Shown in pieces: positions 16,579 to 27,516 of a DNA stretch of 64,000 nucleotides (position 1 is its first letter; every line of letters starts with the position of its first letter). A program made the translations under genes and the position numbers. Source of the stretch: an uncultured Dialister sp. (GTDB lineage Bacteria; Bacillota; Negativicutes; Veillonellales; Dialisteraceae); assembly GCA_934193095.1 (NCBI GenBank), contig CAKPUX010000001.1, forward strand, positions 1 through 64,000, in the 5' to 3' direction. The notes below the pieces were generated by a model, which worked only from the letters and a program-made list of their open reading frames with translations, did no database searches and was not told the DNA's origin.

Positions 16579-16862
16579 CAAGGTTAGCCCGTGGGGCGTG
16601 TCGCCCCTTGATTGGGAATGAAAGCATCTCTTGAATGAGGAATTAGGAATGAAGGTGGCAGCTTCGCCGCGAATATATATGGGGCGATGCCCGAAGGGCT
16701 CTTGATAGCAGGTTTCCTCGTATCGTCAGCCTTCCCCTCGAGGGGAAGGTGCCCCGAAGGGGCGGATAGGGCACCGGTGGCATGAAAGATAAATGAGGAA
16801 GAATGCCTCCCAGTCTCCTAGTCCCTAGTCACCAGTCACTAGCTACTAGTCACTCATCTCTG
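16579..16862. repeat. Mosaic intergenic repeat cluster 1
   Basis: Modules in order: TTAGCCC-type module at 16579-16640; GCTTCGCCGCGAATATATAT module at 16656-16708; CCTTCCCC/GGGGAAGG hairpin module at 16716-16790; and a run of TAGTCACTAG-type units at 16811-16860. The same modules recur at 18.9, 36.9, 40.8, 41.6 and 52.3 kb. No gene is present in 16472-16873. Confidence 0.75.
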
Positions 16863-16873
16863 CTTTCAAACTT

Positions 16874-19098
<2,225 letters not shown>

Positions 19099-19101
19099 TA
19101 G

Positions 19102-21312
19102 TCACTCATTCCCCTTCGTGATCGGTGCAAATGCGACCATGAGGCTTCTCATCTTATTCCCCGGGAATTCGATTTTCAGGATCATATTTTTCCCGCTGCC
19201 CGTGACAGAGACGACCTTGCCTTTGCCCCACATGGTATGAATAGCGGTATCACCGACCTGCCAGTCATAGCGCGCGCTCACAGCCTTCGGCTTCTTGACG
19301 GGAGAGGCGGCTTCCGAGAGGGCGAAGCGGCTCGCTCTTTCATTGCGGCTTCTTTCCTGGAAATGCACGCGTTCACGTTCTTCCTCCGTGATGACCTTAT
19401 CCACGAGATCCGGCGGGATTTCCTCGATGAAACGGCTCGGCATGTACGAATTGATCTTGCCGTACATGGTACGCATGTGTGCATTGGATATATAGAGCTC
19501 TTCCTTCGCACGCGTGATCGCCACGTAGCAGAGGCGGCGCTCTTCTTCAAGAGCCGCAGGCTCCATGAAGGAACGGACACCCGGGAAAATGCCTTCATCC
19601 ATGCCCGGCAGGAAGACGAGCGGGAATTCCAGCCCCTTCGCACTATGTATAGTCATCAGGGTGACGCGGTCGTCTTCCCCTTCATAGGAGTCGACATCGT
19701 TTACGAGAGCGACTTTTTCAAGGAATTCCGCGAGTCCGCCTTCCGGCTGCTCGGTGATGAAGTCTTTCGCGACAGAAAGCAGCTCGCCCAGATTTTCCTC
19801 ACGGCTTTGCGCCTGCGGATCCTTGCTCTCCTGCAGCTGCGCGAGATACTTCGTATCTGTCATGACCTTCTGGATCAGTTCGAAAACATTCATTTCCGTG
19901 GACGCATTCAGAAAATCAAAGATCATCGCAGAAAAATTCGTAAGCTTGCGTTGCGTAGCAGAAGAAAGCCCACTGCCCTTGATGCCCATGATGCCCTCGA
20001 ACATCGACATGCCGCCGGCATTCGCATAGTCCAGGAGCTTCTCGACCGTCGTTCCTCCGATACCGCGCTTCGGTGTATTGATGATGCGGGCCAAGCTGAT
20101 ATTATCCTTGAAATTATTGATGACCTTCAGATAGGCCAGCATGTCGCGGATTTCCGCGCGATCATAGAAGCGTGTCCCGCCGACCATCGTATAGCCGATG
20201 CCGCGTCTGACGAGCGCTTCTTCGATGACACGCGACTGCGCATTCATGCGGTAGAGGACTGCCATATCGCCATAGGGGCGATGCTTTTCCAAATGCTCTT
20301 TTTGCATCGTTTCGATGATGAAATTTGCTTCCGCATGTTCATCGATCGCGGTGTAATGCTTGAGATGCGTACCGGCATTATTCTCTGTCCACAGACGCTT
20401 CGACGGGCGATCCGGATTGTTCTGTATCACTGCATTTGCCGCGTCCAGGATCGTCTGCGTCGAACGGTAGTTCTGCTCAAGCTTGATGAGCTTCGCCTTC
20501 GGATAGTCCTTCTGGAAATCCATGATATTCCGTAGGTCCGCGCCGCGCCAGGAATAAATGCTCTGGTCCGCATCACCGACCGCGCAGATATTCTGCGTTT
20601 CCCCTGCGATGTACTTCGCCATCAGGTACTGCGCATGGTTCGTATCCTGATATTCGTCGATCAGGATATAGTGGAATCTGTCCTGCCAGCGCTTGCGGAT
20701 GGTCTCGATGGAGAGCAGCTTCGTCGTGATATATAAGAGATCATCGAAGTCGAGCGCATTGTTCTCCTTCATGTGCTTGTCATAGAGCTCATATACATCC
20801 GCCGCTTTCTGGTTGAAGAAATTGCTTCCTGCCAGCTCTCTGTACTTCTTCGGATCGATCAGCTGGTTCTTCGCAGAGGAGATCCGGTTCTGCATCGCAT
20901 TCGGCTGATACTGCTTATCATCCAGATTCAGCTCCTTCAAGCAGTTTTTCACCAGCGTCTTCGAGTCATCCGAGTCATAAATGGTGAACCTGTCCGTATA
21001 AGGCGGATAGGAAGCGATCTCGCGCCGAAGGAAGCGCGCACCAAAGGAGTGAAAGGTATACATCCAGATGCGGTCCGCAGCAGGTCCCACCAGATTGTGT
21101 ACACGTTCTCTCATTTCCTGCGCCGCCTTGTTCGTGAAGGTGATTGCGAGGATTTCATTCGGATAGATCCCCTGCTCAAGCATGTATGCAATGCGGCAGG
21201 TCAGAGCTTTCGTCTTGCCGGATCCGGCGCCCGCCATGATGAGCACAGGCCCCTTCACCGTCTCGACCGCCTCGCGCTGCCGGGGATTCAAAGTGTCTAA
21301 GTAGTTGTTCAT
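19102..21312 (-). CDS. pcrA: UvrD/PcrA-type ATP-dependent DNA helicase
   Basis: A 736-residue superfamily 1A helicase. It opens with LNPRQREAVETVKGPVLIMAGAGSGKT (Q motif and Walker A split over residues 8-35 approximately), then ILIDEYQDTN (Walker B), GDADQSIYSWRGAD, EQNYRST and the motif V/VI region VTLMTIHSAKGLEFP ... YVAITRAKEELY. A C-terminal Tudor-like tail (DWQVGDTAIHTMWGKGKV) binds RNA polymerase in PcrA. Known roles: removing RecA or stalled RNA polymerase, and repair with UvrABC. The pcrA-ligA order is typical of Firmicutes. The start follows AAGGAAA. Confidence 0.96.
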   Translation of the reverse strand: MNNYLDTLNPRQREAVETVKGPVLIMAGAGSGKTKALTCRIAYMLEQGIYPNEILAITFTNKAAQEMRERVHNLVGPAADRIWMYTFHSFGARFLRREIASYPPYTDRFTIYDSDDSKTLVKNCLKELNLDDKQYQPNAMQNRISSAKNQLIDPKKYRELAGSNFFNQKAADVYELYDKHMKENNALDFDDLLYITTKLLSIETIRKRWQDRFHYILIDEYQDTNHAQYLMAKYIAGETQNICAVGDADQSIYSWRGADLRNIMDFQKDYPKAKLIKLEQNYRSTQTILDAANAVIQNNPDRPSKRLWTENNAGTHLKHYTAIDEHAEANFIIETMQKEHLEKHRPYGDMAVLYRMNAQSRVIEEALVRRGIGYTMVGGTRFYDRAEIRDMLAYLKVINNFKDNISLARIINTPKRGIGGTTVEKLLDYANAGGMSMFEGIMGIKGSGLSSATQRKLTNFSAMIFDFLNASTEMNVFELIQKVMTDTKYLAQLQESKDPQAQSREENLGELLSVAKDFITEQPEGGLAEFLEKVALVNDVDSYEGEDDRVTLMTIHSAKGLEFPLVFLPGMDEGIFPGVRSFMEPAALEEERRLCYVAITRAKEELYISNAHMRTMYGKINSYMPSRFIEEIPPDLVDKVITEEERERVHFQERSRNERASRFALSEAASPVKKPKAVSARYDWQVGDTAIHTMWGKGKVVSVTGSGKNMILKIEFPGNKMRSLMVAFAPITKGNE

Positions 21313-21340
21313 TCGTTTTCCTTTTATAACTGTCAGGAAT

Positions 21341-21478
21341 GGGTTCAAAGGTTCAACGGGTTCAACAGGTTATGGAAGGGGCGCACAATTCATATAGCGC
21401 CCCATACTCTATCATATGATACTTCGCGGCGCTTCAAATGATTTATGCGCCGCACCACAACCCGTTGAACCTGTTTCC
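21341..21478. repeat. Repeat cluster 3: GGTTCAAC tandem units and a GCGCCGC hairpin element
   Basis: Tandem GGTTCAACGG-type units at 21341-21373, then an approximately 80-base element (21373-21455) containing GCGGCG ... GCGCCGC arms. A second copy of the 80-base element lies at 22550-22636, in the same orientation on the far side of ppaC. Confidence 0.7.
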
Positions 21479-21481
21479 TAT

Positions 21482-21519
21482 AAAAAAAGCCCACATGACT
21501 TCCGTCACTATGGGCTTTC
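21482..21519 (-). terminator. Terminator of ppaC
   Basis: AGCCCATAGTGAC pairs imperfectly with GTCATGTGGGCT, followed by a T-run on the minus strand. Confidence 0.75.
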
Positions 21520-21534
21520 AGAGCGTCATTTCTC

Positions 21535-22461
21535 TTATTCAGCGTAAGCTTTCAGAAGGAATGGAGCGACCTGTTTCTTGCGGGACATGACTTTCGGCAG
21601 ATAGACAGCGCCGTTTTCTGCTTTTTTGCCGAAGGCTTTTTCTGCTGCCTCTTCTGCGCCGGAGGTGAACCACAGATAGGTATCTTCTGCGAGGATATCC
21701 GTCACCATGAGGTAGGAAGCCGCATAGCCTTTGGCAACCTTGGTGGCTTCCAGAGCAGCCATGATATCCGCTTTCTTCGCATTGATCGGAGCGAGATCCA
21801 TGACGGAGATCTGTCCGCAGCTGAAGGTCTTACCAGCGGATTCAAATTCCTTGGTATCGTTGCCGGCGAGTTTTTCTGCCGAGTAGTCGGAAATGTCTGC
21901 GCCAGCTTTCAGCATATCCATGCCGTACTTTTCATAGTCGACACCGGCGATTTCTGCGAGTTCTCTGACTGCGGCCTTATCTTCTTCGGTCGTAGTCGGG
22001 GAACGGAAGAGAACGGTATCGGAGATGATCGCAGAAAGCATCATACCGGCGACAGCCTGAGACGGTTTTACGCCAGCAGCCTTGTAGAGACCCCAGATGA
22101 CGGTATTCACGCAGCCCACCGGACGGACGAGGATGAAGATCGGATTCGTGGTTTCGAAGTCACCGATGCGATGATGGTCAATGAGTTCCAGTACATCGGC
22201 CTCTTTGGCCCCATCGACGCACTGCTTGGATTCATTGTGATCGACAAGAATGAGCTTCGTGCCGGCTTCGACTTTTTCGAGGTATTCCGGTGCTTCCACC
22301 TTGAAATAGTCCAGCGCGTACTGGGTTTCCTTATTCGGTTCGCCCGCTCTGGCAGCGACGGCTTCCACGCCCTGCTGCTGCTTCAGGTAGGAATAAGAAA
22401 TCGCAGCCGCGATGCTGTCGGTATCTGGGGATTTATGTCCGATGACGTAAACTTTGCTCAT
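21535..22461 (-). CDS. ppaC: Manganese-dependent inorganic pyrophosphatase (DHH family)
   Basis: A 308-residue family II pyrophosphatase that hydrolyses PPi in the cytoplasm and pulls biosynthetic reactions forward. DHH-family motifs are in place: VIGHKSPDTDSIAAA, LVDHNE, ELIDHHRIGDF and the C-terminal SRKKQVAPFL of the DHHA2 domain. It has no CBS insert, so it is the short, non-nucleotide-regulated type. It is a single gene, framed by two copies of a dispersed repeat. Confidence 0.96.
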   Translation of the reverse strand: MSKVYVIGHKSPDTDSIAAAISYSYLKQQQGVEAVAARAGEPNKETQYALDYFKVEAPEYLEKVEAGTKLILVDHNESKQCVDGAKEADVLELIDHHRIGDFETTNPIFILVRPVGCVNTVIWGLYKAAGVKPSQAVAGMMLSAIISDTVLFRSPTTTEEDKAAVRELAEIAGVDYEKYGMDMLKAGADISDYSAEKLAGNDTKEFESAGKTFSCGQISVMDLAPINAKKADIMAALEATKVAKGYAASYLMVTDILAEDTYLWFTSGAEEAAEKAFGKKAENGAVYLPKVMSRKKQVAPFLLKAYAE

Positions 22462-22549
22462 GATTGAAATGCTCCTTTACCATGCAAAATGCAATAAAAT
22501 TCTTACCCATTATAGCATGATTGACCATTGGCGTATAGCGAGAAGTGCT

Positions 22550-22636
22550 GGAAGGAGCACACCATTCATAAAGCGCCCTACTCTCCTCATTATATAAAAC
22601 TCCGCGGCGTTTTTATATTCTTATGCGCCGCACCGC
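22550..22636. repeat. GCGCCGC hairpin repeat downstream of the nitrogenase-like operon
   Basis: Second copy of the element at 21373-21455. The arms GCGGCG and CGCCGC with an AT-rich loop, read on the minus strand, are followed by GGAGTTTTAT just past the operon stop, so the repeat may also act as its terminator. Confidence 0.6.
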
Positions 22637-22644
22637 CCCGCAGG

Positions 22645-23907
22645 CTACCCCTGTTTTCGCAGTTTTGCATTCCACAGCTGCTCGTAGAGGTAGCCCGCCC
22701 CGCGGAGTCCGCACTGCGGAAGATCAGAAAAATGAACTTCGTCATGCGACGGGAGTGCGATATGGAAACCGGTGAATGATTTTCCCATACGCAAAAGGAG
22801 GTGCGTCTCGTGGGAAGAGGAGAGGACAAGGCCTCCCTGCCAGTCCTCGTAATCTTTTGTGATCTCCTTTTCATTTTTCATGACGATACGGATCACATCT
22901 GCGGCCGGCGTTGTCTTCTCTGTCACGCACTGGGCATGGACCACGAGGCGCGCGGTATCGATCCATTCGCTACGGATCGTTTCAGCGATGCCAAGAGCTT
23001 CCGAGGGCGGCGCTGAAATGAGGACGGCATCGAACCAGAGCGGTCCCCAGAGCGACTCCAGATTATTGCCTTTTCGGAGTAAAAACTCTTTCAGCTTTGA
23101 CGCTTCCTGCGAGGCGCGTGTCAATTCGCCCGCCCCAAGCTTTTCGTTGATTTCCGAGAGCCATGCTATCGTACCGTCCGTCCCGTAAGGAAGGCCGCAG
23201 GACATATACGGCGTCCCGAAATCCTGCTCCATCTGTTTGGCCAGAGAGAGCCCCAGCTCGTCTCTCACGACGACATTGAGGGAGGCCGCAGGAGCCTCCA
23301 TGATGTCTGCCCAAGAGCTTCCGCCGCCCGGCATGGAAATCACACGAATGCCAGAGAGAGAGAGCAGCCGCCGGATTTCTTCCGCATCCTCCCGTCCCTT
23401 CATATGAACGGTAGAGAGGCCAAGCACATTGACGGAGGCAGGGACCTTCTCCTTCGCTTTCATTTCCTTTTCGATGCGAAGAGAGGCTGCGGAATACCCC
23501 GCCTCAAAGTTTCCCTTCATGCCGCCGCTGTCCATCGCATAGACCGGCCACGGCAGATCCATCTGGTCGGCGATGCCCTGCACATCGTCGCCGACCAGAC
23601 TGACGCTGCAGTTGTTCAGGGCAAAGACACGCTCAGGCTTCGCATAGGACTGGATGCTTGCAAAGCCTTTGCGCAGATCATCCTCGGTCCCGTAAACAAG
23701 AGAATTCGGGCCCACCTGTGTACAGGAAAAGCGCATGGACGCCATCGGATTCTCATTATCCACATATTTCATCGCATAGAAATAGCACCAGAGCGGGCCA
23801 TTCACCACCGTGAAGCTCCCCGGGATGGAGTCAAAGAATGCCGCTGATCCCGTCAGCGCACAGGTACTGCCGTGATGGCAGGCCGCTTCCCACTCAGACC
23901 GTGACAT
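22645..23907 (-). CDS. Nitrogenase component-1-like protein, second subunit (NifK/NifN/BchB position)
   Basis: A 420-residue protein with the nitrogenase component-1 fold. Candidate cluster ligands are Cys16 (STCALTGSAAFF), Cys41 (VVNGPLWC), Cys62 (RFSCTQVGPNSLVYG) and Cys100 (NNCSVSLVGDD); the last matches the S-x-C-x-x-x-L-I-G-D-D motif of NifD/NifK. It is shorter than NifK, as in the group of reductases that act on tetrapyrroles or small organosulfur substrates. The start overlaps the preceding gene by 14 bases, after AAAGGGGG. It is third in an H-D-K operon. I infer it pairs with 23894-25189 as a heterodimer; the substrate is unknown. Confidence 0.82.
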   Translation of the reverse strand: MSRSEWEAACHHGSTCALTGSAAFFDSIPGSFTVVNGPLWCYFYAMKYVDNENPMASMRFSCTQVGPNSLVYGTEDDLRKGFASIQSYAKPERVFALNNCSVSLVGDDVQGIADQMDLPWPVYAMDSGGMKGNFEAGYSAASLRIEKEMKAKEKVPASVNVLGLSTVHMKGREDAEEIRRLLSLSGIRVISMPGGGSSWADIMEAPAASLNVVVRDELGLSLAKQMEQDFGTPYMSCGLPYGTDGTIAWLSEINEKLGAGELTRASQEASKLKEFLLRKGNNLESLWGPLWFDAVLISAPPSEALGIAETIRSEWIDTARLVVHAQCVTEKTTPAADVIRIVMKNEKEITKDYEDWQGGLVLSSSHETHLLLRMGKSFTGFHIALPSHDEVHFSDLPQCGLRGAGYLYEQLWNAKLRKQG

Positions 23908-25189
23908 AGGCGACGCCCCCTTTCTTCCCATAGCGACAAAGCAGCCGATACATCGCGCGAAGCTCTGCGATCTCCCCCTCCGTACCGGTCAGGGGCACCA
24001 TCGGGATGAAGAGCTGCCGTGCCTTCGTATTGTAGATTTCATTCGTGGTGAGGAGGATGTCACAGGCATCCATCACCGCCTGTCCCTCCCTGCTGTCATA
24101 GATCGGGATGTCACCTACGGCGGCGATTTCCTTTCTGAATGTCTTTTTGTCGTCCTCCGTCAGATTATCGAAGAAGACGATCCCCGAGCAGGCAAGGTGC
24201 AGACGCTCGATACGAGAGAGCGTCTCCTGCGGATGATACCAGCGCGGACCGCGGCCGATCCCGATGACTGCTTTCTTTCCCTCCGTGACAGGCAGGAAAG
24301 ACGAGGCCGCATGATCGATGCGTGCCTCTTCTTCTCTGATGATTTCCTCTCCCCGTTCCTTTTCATGGAGGAGGTCAGCCAGCGCGCGGATCCAGTTCTT
24401 CGTTTGCTCCCAGCCGACCGGGTATACGTCTCCAAGTGTCGGCACATCATAGGTATCCTCTAAGAGCTTGGCGATCTTCATCATGCCGCCAGGCTGTCCC
24501 GCTGTTCCTAAAAGGATAGAAAAGTCAGCCGAAGGAATGTCCTTCCACTCCTCGAAAGGCACATACCCGGGAAACTGCCACTTCACCGCAAGGCCGAAAC
24601 GGGAGAGCAGCCGCTTCACTTCACGTACATACTGCCCTTCCGGCCCCATCTGATCCCCGAGAAGCAGCACGCGCCCTTTTACGCGCTTCTCTTTCCGGAA
24701 GAAACGGCGGATCATCATCTCTGTTGTCTGATAGTAGGCATCGGAATACTCCCCGCCCAGAAATCCTGCAAACGGCATGGGAATGACAGGAATGCCATAA
24801 GAGGCTTCTGCCGCTTCGGCTTCCTGCTCAATGTCATCTCCGATGACTCCTGCGACACAGGAGGAAACGATCCATACGCACTTCGGGTGGTAGGTATCCA
24901 TCACATAGGAAATACAATCAGAGAGGCGATCGATCCCACCGAAAATGCCATCTTTTTCCCGCAGATGAGAAGACACGAGCGGGATCGTCTCGCGGTTTTC
25001 CTTTCCTCCGTCCGCCATGACACGGAAGCCGGAACCCAGATCCATGGTGGAAGCCACATGCGCACAGCCGATCGGGCCATGAAAAATGACGACCACGCCG
25101 GGGCAGAAGGCAAGCGCGCGGTAGACGCCGACCAGTGTGCAGCTGCACGATTTTGATTTCGACAAAAGCCATTTAGTCTTGAGTGCCAT
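23894..25189 (-). CDS. Nitrogenase component-1-like protein, first subunit (NifD/NifE/BchN position)
   Basis: A 431-residue protein. The N-terminus carries SCSCTLVGVYRALAFCPG and VVIFHGPIGCAHVAS, with Cys17 and Cys42 placed like the cluster ligands of NifD and NifE. REKDGIFGGIDRL matches the E-K-D-I-V-F-G-G motif, and SSCVAGVIGDDI has Cys111. I do not see the FeMo-cofactor Cys/His pair of true NifD, but this was not aligned. The start at ATG 25189 overlaps the nifH-like stop by 17 bases; an earlier ATG at 25219 is possible and the ribosome site is weak for both. It likely accepts electrons from the Fe protein encoded just upstream. Confidence 0.84.
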   Translation of the reverse strand: MALKTKWLLSKSKSCSCTLVGVYRALAFCPGVVVIFHGPIGCAHVASTMDLGSGFRVMADGGKENRETIPLVSSHLREKDGIFGGIDRLSDCISYVMDTYHPKCVWIVSSCVAGVIGDDIEQEAEAAEASYGIPVIPMPFAGFLGGEYSDAYYQTTEMMIRRFFRKEKRVKGRVLLLGDQMGPEGQYVREVKRLLSRFGLAVKWQFPGYVPFEEWKDIPSADFSILLGTAGQPGGMMKIAKLLEDTYDVPTLGDVYPVGWEQTKNWIRALADLLHEKERGEEIIREEEARIDHAASSFLPVTEGKKAVIGIGRGPRWYHPQETLSRIERLHLACSGIVFFDNLTEDDKKTFRKEIAAVGDIPIYDSREGQAVMDACDILLTTNEIYNTKARQLFIPMVPLTGTEGEIAELRAMYRLLCRYGKKGGVAYVTV

Positions 25190-25991
25190 AGGTACCTGCC
25201 AGTTTCTCCAGCTCATCAAATGTCATCGGAGTCGGGATAGAAAGCTCCGTGTTCTCCCAGATGGTCTTCGCGAGAGCTCTATATACATCTGCCTGCGAAG
25301 ACTCCGGAGCATACGACAGCACCGTCTGCTTATGATTCTCCGCCAGATTCACGATCTTGTCCCGCGGAATGAAAGCGACGAGGCGTGTATTCAGCTTCTT
25401 GCAGAATTCGGTCAGAAGTTCCTTTTCGCCGGGCACATTGCGACTGTTTCCAATGATGCCTGCGAGACGCACCTCTCCCCTTGCCGCAAAGCGGCGAATA
25501 CCCTTGGCGATGTTATTCGCCGCATAGAGAGACATCAGCTCGCCGGAGGAAACGATATAGATCTCCTTCGCGTATCCTTCACGGATCGGCATGGAAAACC
25601 CTCCACAGACGACATCCCCGAGGACATCGTAGAGCGTTACATCCATATTAGGGATGGCTTTCATTTTGTCCAGAAGCTGTAGTGCGACGATGATGCCGCG
25701 TCCCGCACAGCCCACCCCCGGCTCAGGCCCGCCTGCTTCGACACAGATGATATCATGAAATCCTGTATGTACGATATCCTCCTCGCAGATCTCATCAGGA
25801 TCCTTTCTCCGCACCTGATCCAGCACGGTCTCTTTACAAATATGTCCTAAAAGAAGACGCGTCGAGTCATTCTTCGGGTCGCACCCGATCTGGCAGACCT
25901 TCTTCCCCATGAGGGAGAGCGCCGCTGACACATTGGAAGCCGTCGTGGACTTTCCGATACCACCTTTTCCGTAAAAAGCAATTTTTTTCAT
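25173..25991 (-). CDS. NifH-like Fe protein (nitrogenase reductase family)
   Basis: A 272-residue ATP-dependent iron-sulfur reductase. It has the P-loop GKGGIGKST, the CDPKNDSTRL switch I motif, and both Fe4S4 ligands: Cys95 in GVGCAGRGI and Cys129 in GDVVCGGFSMPIREGYA, matching the two in NifH. A homodimer with one bridging cluster passing electrons to the D/K-like pair is the family mechanism. It is first in the operon, about 100 bases after a promoter. A GTG three codons upstream is an alternative start. No nif assembly genes (nifB, nifE, nifN) are adjacent, so nitrogen fixation is not supported; CfbC, BchL/ChlL or Mar-type reductases are the closest functional models. Confidence 0.88.
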   Translation of the reverse strand: MKKIAFYGKGGIGKSTTASNVSAALSLMGKKVCQIGCDPKNDSTRLLLGHICKETVLDQVRRKDPDEICEEDIVHTGFHDIICVEAGGPEPGVGCAGRGIIVALQLLDKMKAIPNMDVTLYDVLGDVVCGGFSMPIREGYAKEIYIVSSGELMSLYAANNIAKGIRRFAARGEVRLAGIIGNSRNVPGEKELLTEFCKKLNTRLVAFIPRDKIVNLAENHKQTVLSYAPESSQADVYRALAKTIWENTELSIPTPMTFDELEKLAGTYGTQD

Positions 25992-26090
25992 AGGATTCAC
26001 TCTCTTTAGTCAGGAAACACGGATCCGATCTCTGGCAGAAAAAGCCGCATTCCCATAAAACCAGCCGGCGCAAGGCCAGCTACTATCACC

Positions 26091-26118
26091 TTTATACTAT
26101 TATAACAACATTAAGCAA
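26091..26118 (-). promoter_or_regulatory. Promoter of the nitrogenase-like operon
   Basis: TTGCTT, 16-base spacer, TATAAA on the minus strand, with an overlapping TATAAT as an alternative -10. It is about 100 bases upstream of the NifH-like start. Confidence 0.5.
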
Positions 26119-26258
26119 GGTGGAGGACATAAGAAAACAAGAAAGAGCTGACCGCGATCTCATCATGATCCTCTTAATTCTAAACCGCAATTTCCAAAAT
26201 CCTCTGCGTTCTGCGCTAATTCTTAGAAAAATATTTTCAATGAAAACGTAAAATTCAT

Positions 26259-26287
26259 TTGACATTATCTTAACGTTGTACTAAACT
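26259..26287 (+). promoter_or_regulatory. Promoter of the exported chelatase gene
   Basis: Perfect TTGACA, 17-base spacer, TAAACT. It leaves a leader of about 110 bases before the ATG. Confidence 0.65.
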
Positions 26288-26321
26288 AAGGTCATGCGAA
26301 ATACAGATGAAAGAAAGGAAA

Positions 26322-26379
26322 TCGAGTGCATGGGAAATACTCGACTCACCTCTCCGCTGTATGAATCCCGACAATCGGG
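26322..26379 (+). promoter_or_regulatory. Two small hairpins in the chelatase leader
   Basis: TCGAGT/ACTCGA (26322-26344) and TCCCGA/TCGGGA (26365-26379); the second is followed by ATTTTTAAAGGAG, so it lies between a T-run and the ribosome site and could act as a weak attenuator or a sequester. No known riboswitch family was recognised. Confidence 0.35.
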
Positions 26380-26402
26380 AATTTTTAAAGGAGTGATTTT
26401 TC

Positions 26403-27392
26403 ATGAAAAAAAGTCTGAAAACTGTTCTGTCTGCATCTATGGCAGCTCTGTGTGTATTTGGTTTCGGCATGTCCGCCAATGCATATGAACTGAATCCGGA
26501 AGTCAAGGATGTAACCCCAGCTCTTCGCGAAGCTTCCACCGTCGGTGTATGGACTGCAGAAAACCCGGCTATGAAAGATGCACCAAACAAAGATGCTGTT
26601 CTCGTCATGACCTTCGGTACCACCTTCACCGATACCAGAGCAAAAACCATCGATGCTGTAGAAGCAGCCATCCAGAAAGCTCATCCGGATGTACCGGTAT
26701 TCGAAGCTTATACTTCCCATATCATCATCGACCGCGTCAAAGCCAATGAAGGCATCCAGAAAATGACCCCGGAAGAAGCTTTCAAGAAACTGCAGGATGA
26801 AGGCTACACCCGTGTCGCTGTCGTTTCCCTCGACGTCATCCCAGGCATGGAATATTCCTATGACTCCGTCGTCACCAAGATGCAGGTTCCGCATTTCAAG
26901 AAGATCTCCCTCGCTACCCCGCTGATGTACTTCCAGGGCACCGAAGGTGAACCGGATCAGGTCGTTGACTTCCTGAAAGCTCTGTCCTCCCAGTTCCCGA
27001 AGATGGGTAAACAGGAAGCTACCCTGATCATGGCTCACGGCACTCCACATCCGGGCAACGCTTACTACAGCGTCATCCAGGATCGTCTGCATGAACTCGG
27101 CATGAACAATGTCTTCGTTTACTCTGTCGAAGGCCGTCCGAATCTGGAAGATGTCATCCCGAAGCTGAAAGCACAGGGCTACAAACATGTCACCCTGATG
27201 CCGATCATGATGGTTGCTGGCGATCATGCAAACAATGATATGGCTGGTGATGAACCGGACTCCCATAAGAGCATCCTGAAAGCTGAAGGCTTCGCCGTTG
27301 ACACCTATATCCATGGCCTTGGCGAAAACGCAAACGTTCGCGGCCTGTATGTAGATCGTGCAACCGAAGCAATCGAAGCTCTGCAGAAATAA
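26403..27392 (+). CDS. cbiK: Exported sirohydrochlorin cobaltochelatase-type protein (CbiK family)
   Basis: A 329-residue protein with a Sec signal peptide (cut likely after ANA, residue 28) and a CbiK class II chelatase fold. The metal-site residues are present: His212 in MAHGTPHPGN, Glu243 in YSVEGRPN and His275 in MVAGDHANND. CbiK inserts Co2+ (or Fe2+) into sirohydrochlorin; periplasmic versions are known from sulfate reducers. Export is odd for a biosynthetic enzyme and suggests metal or tetrapyrrole handling in the periplasm. AAGGAGTGA precedes the ATG. It is divergent from the nitrogenase-like operon and ends at a strong terminator. Its composition is clean, consistent with high expression. 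Confidence 0.88.
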   Translation: MKKSLKTVLSASMAALCVFGFGMSANAYELNPEVKDVTPALREASTVGVWTAENPAMKDAPNKDAVLVMTFGTTFTDTRAKTIDAVEAAIQKAHPDVPVFEAYTSHIIIDRVKANEGIQKMTPEEAFKKLQDEGYTRVAVVSLDVIPGMEYSYDSVVTKMQVPHFKKISLATPLMYFQGTEGEPDQVVDFLKALSSQFPKMGKQEATLIMAHGTPHPGNAYYSVIQDRLHELGMNNVFVYSVEGRPNLEDVIPKLKAQGYKHVTLMPIMMVAGDHANNDMAGDEPDSHKSILKAEGFAVDTYIHGLGENANVRGLYVDRATEAIEALQK

Positions 27393-27432
27393 TGAAATGT
27401 GCTATACTAATGCAGAGATGATGTCTCTTCAT

Positions 27433-27473
27433 TAAAAAAACGCTCTTACGTCATCTCGGCGTAAGAGCGTTTT
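27433..27473 (+). terminator. Terminator of the chelatase gene
   Basis: Perfect 11-base stem (ACGCTCTTACG / CGTAAGAGCGT) flanked by A-run and T-run; usable on both strands. Confidence 0.9.
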
Positions 27474-27516
27474 AGTATGTTTTAGCTATTCCCCATTATC
27501 TCCAAGGAGTCTTCTT

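Noticed and set aside
22645..25991. True nitrogen fixation (nif) operon
   Set aside because: Subunits are short, the FeMo-cofactor residues were not seen and nifB, nifE, nifN are missing. Only the family fold is supported.
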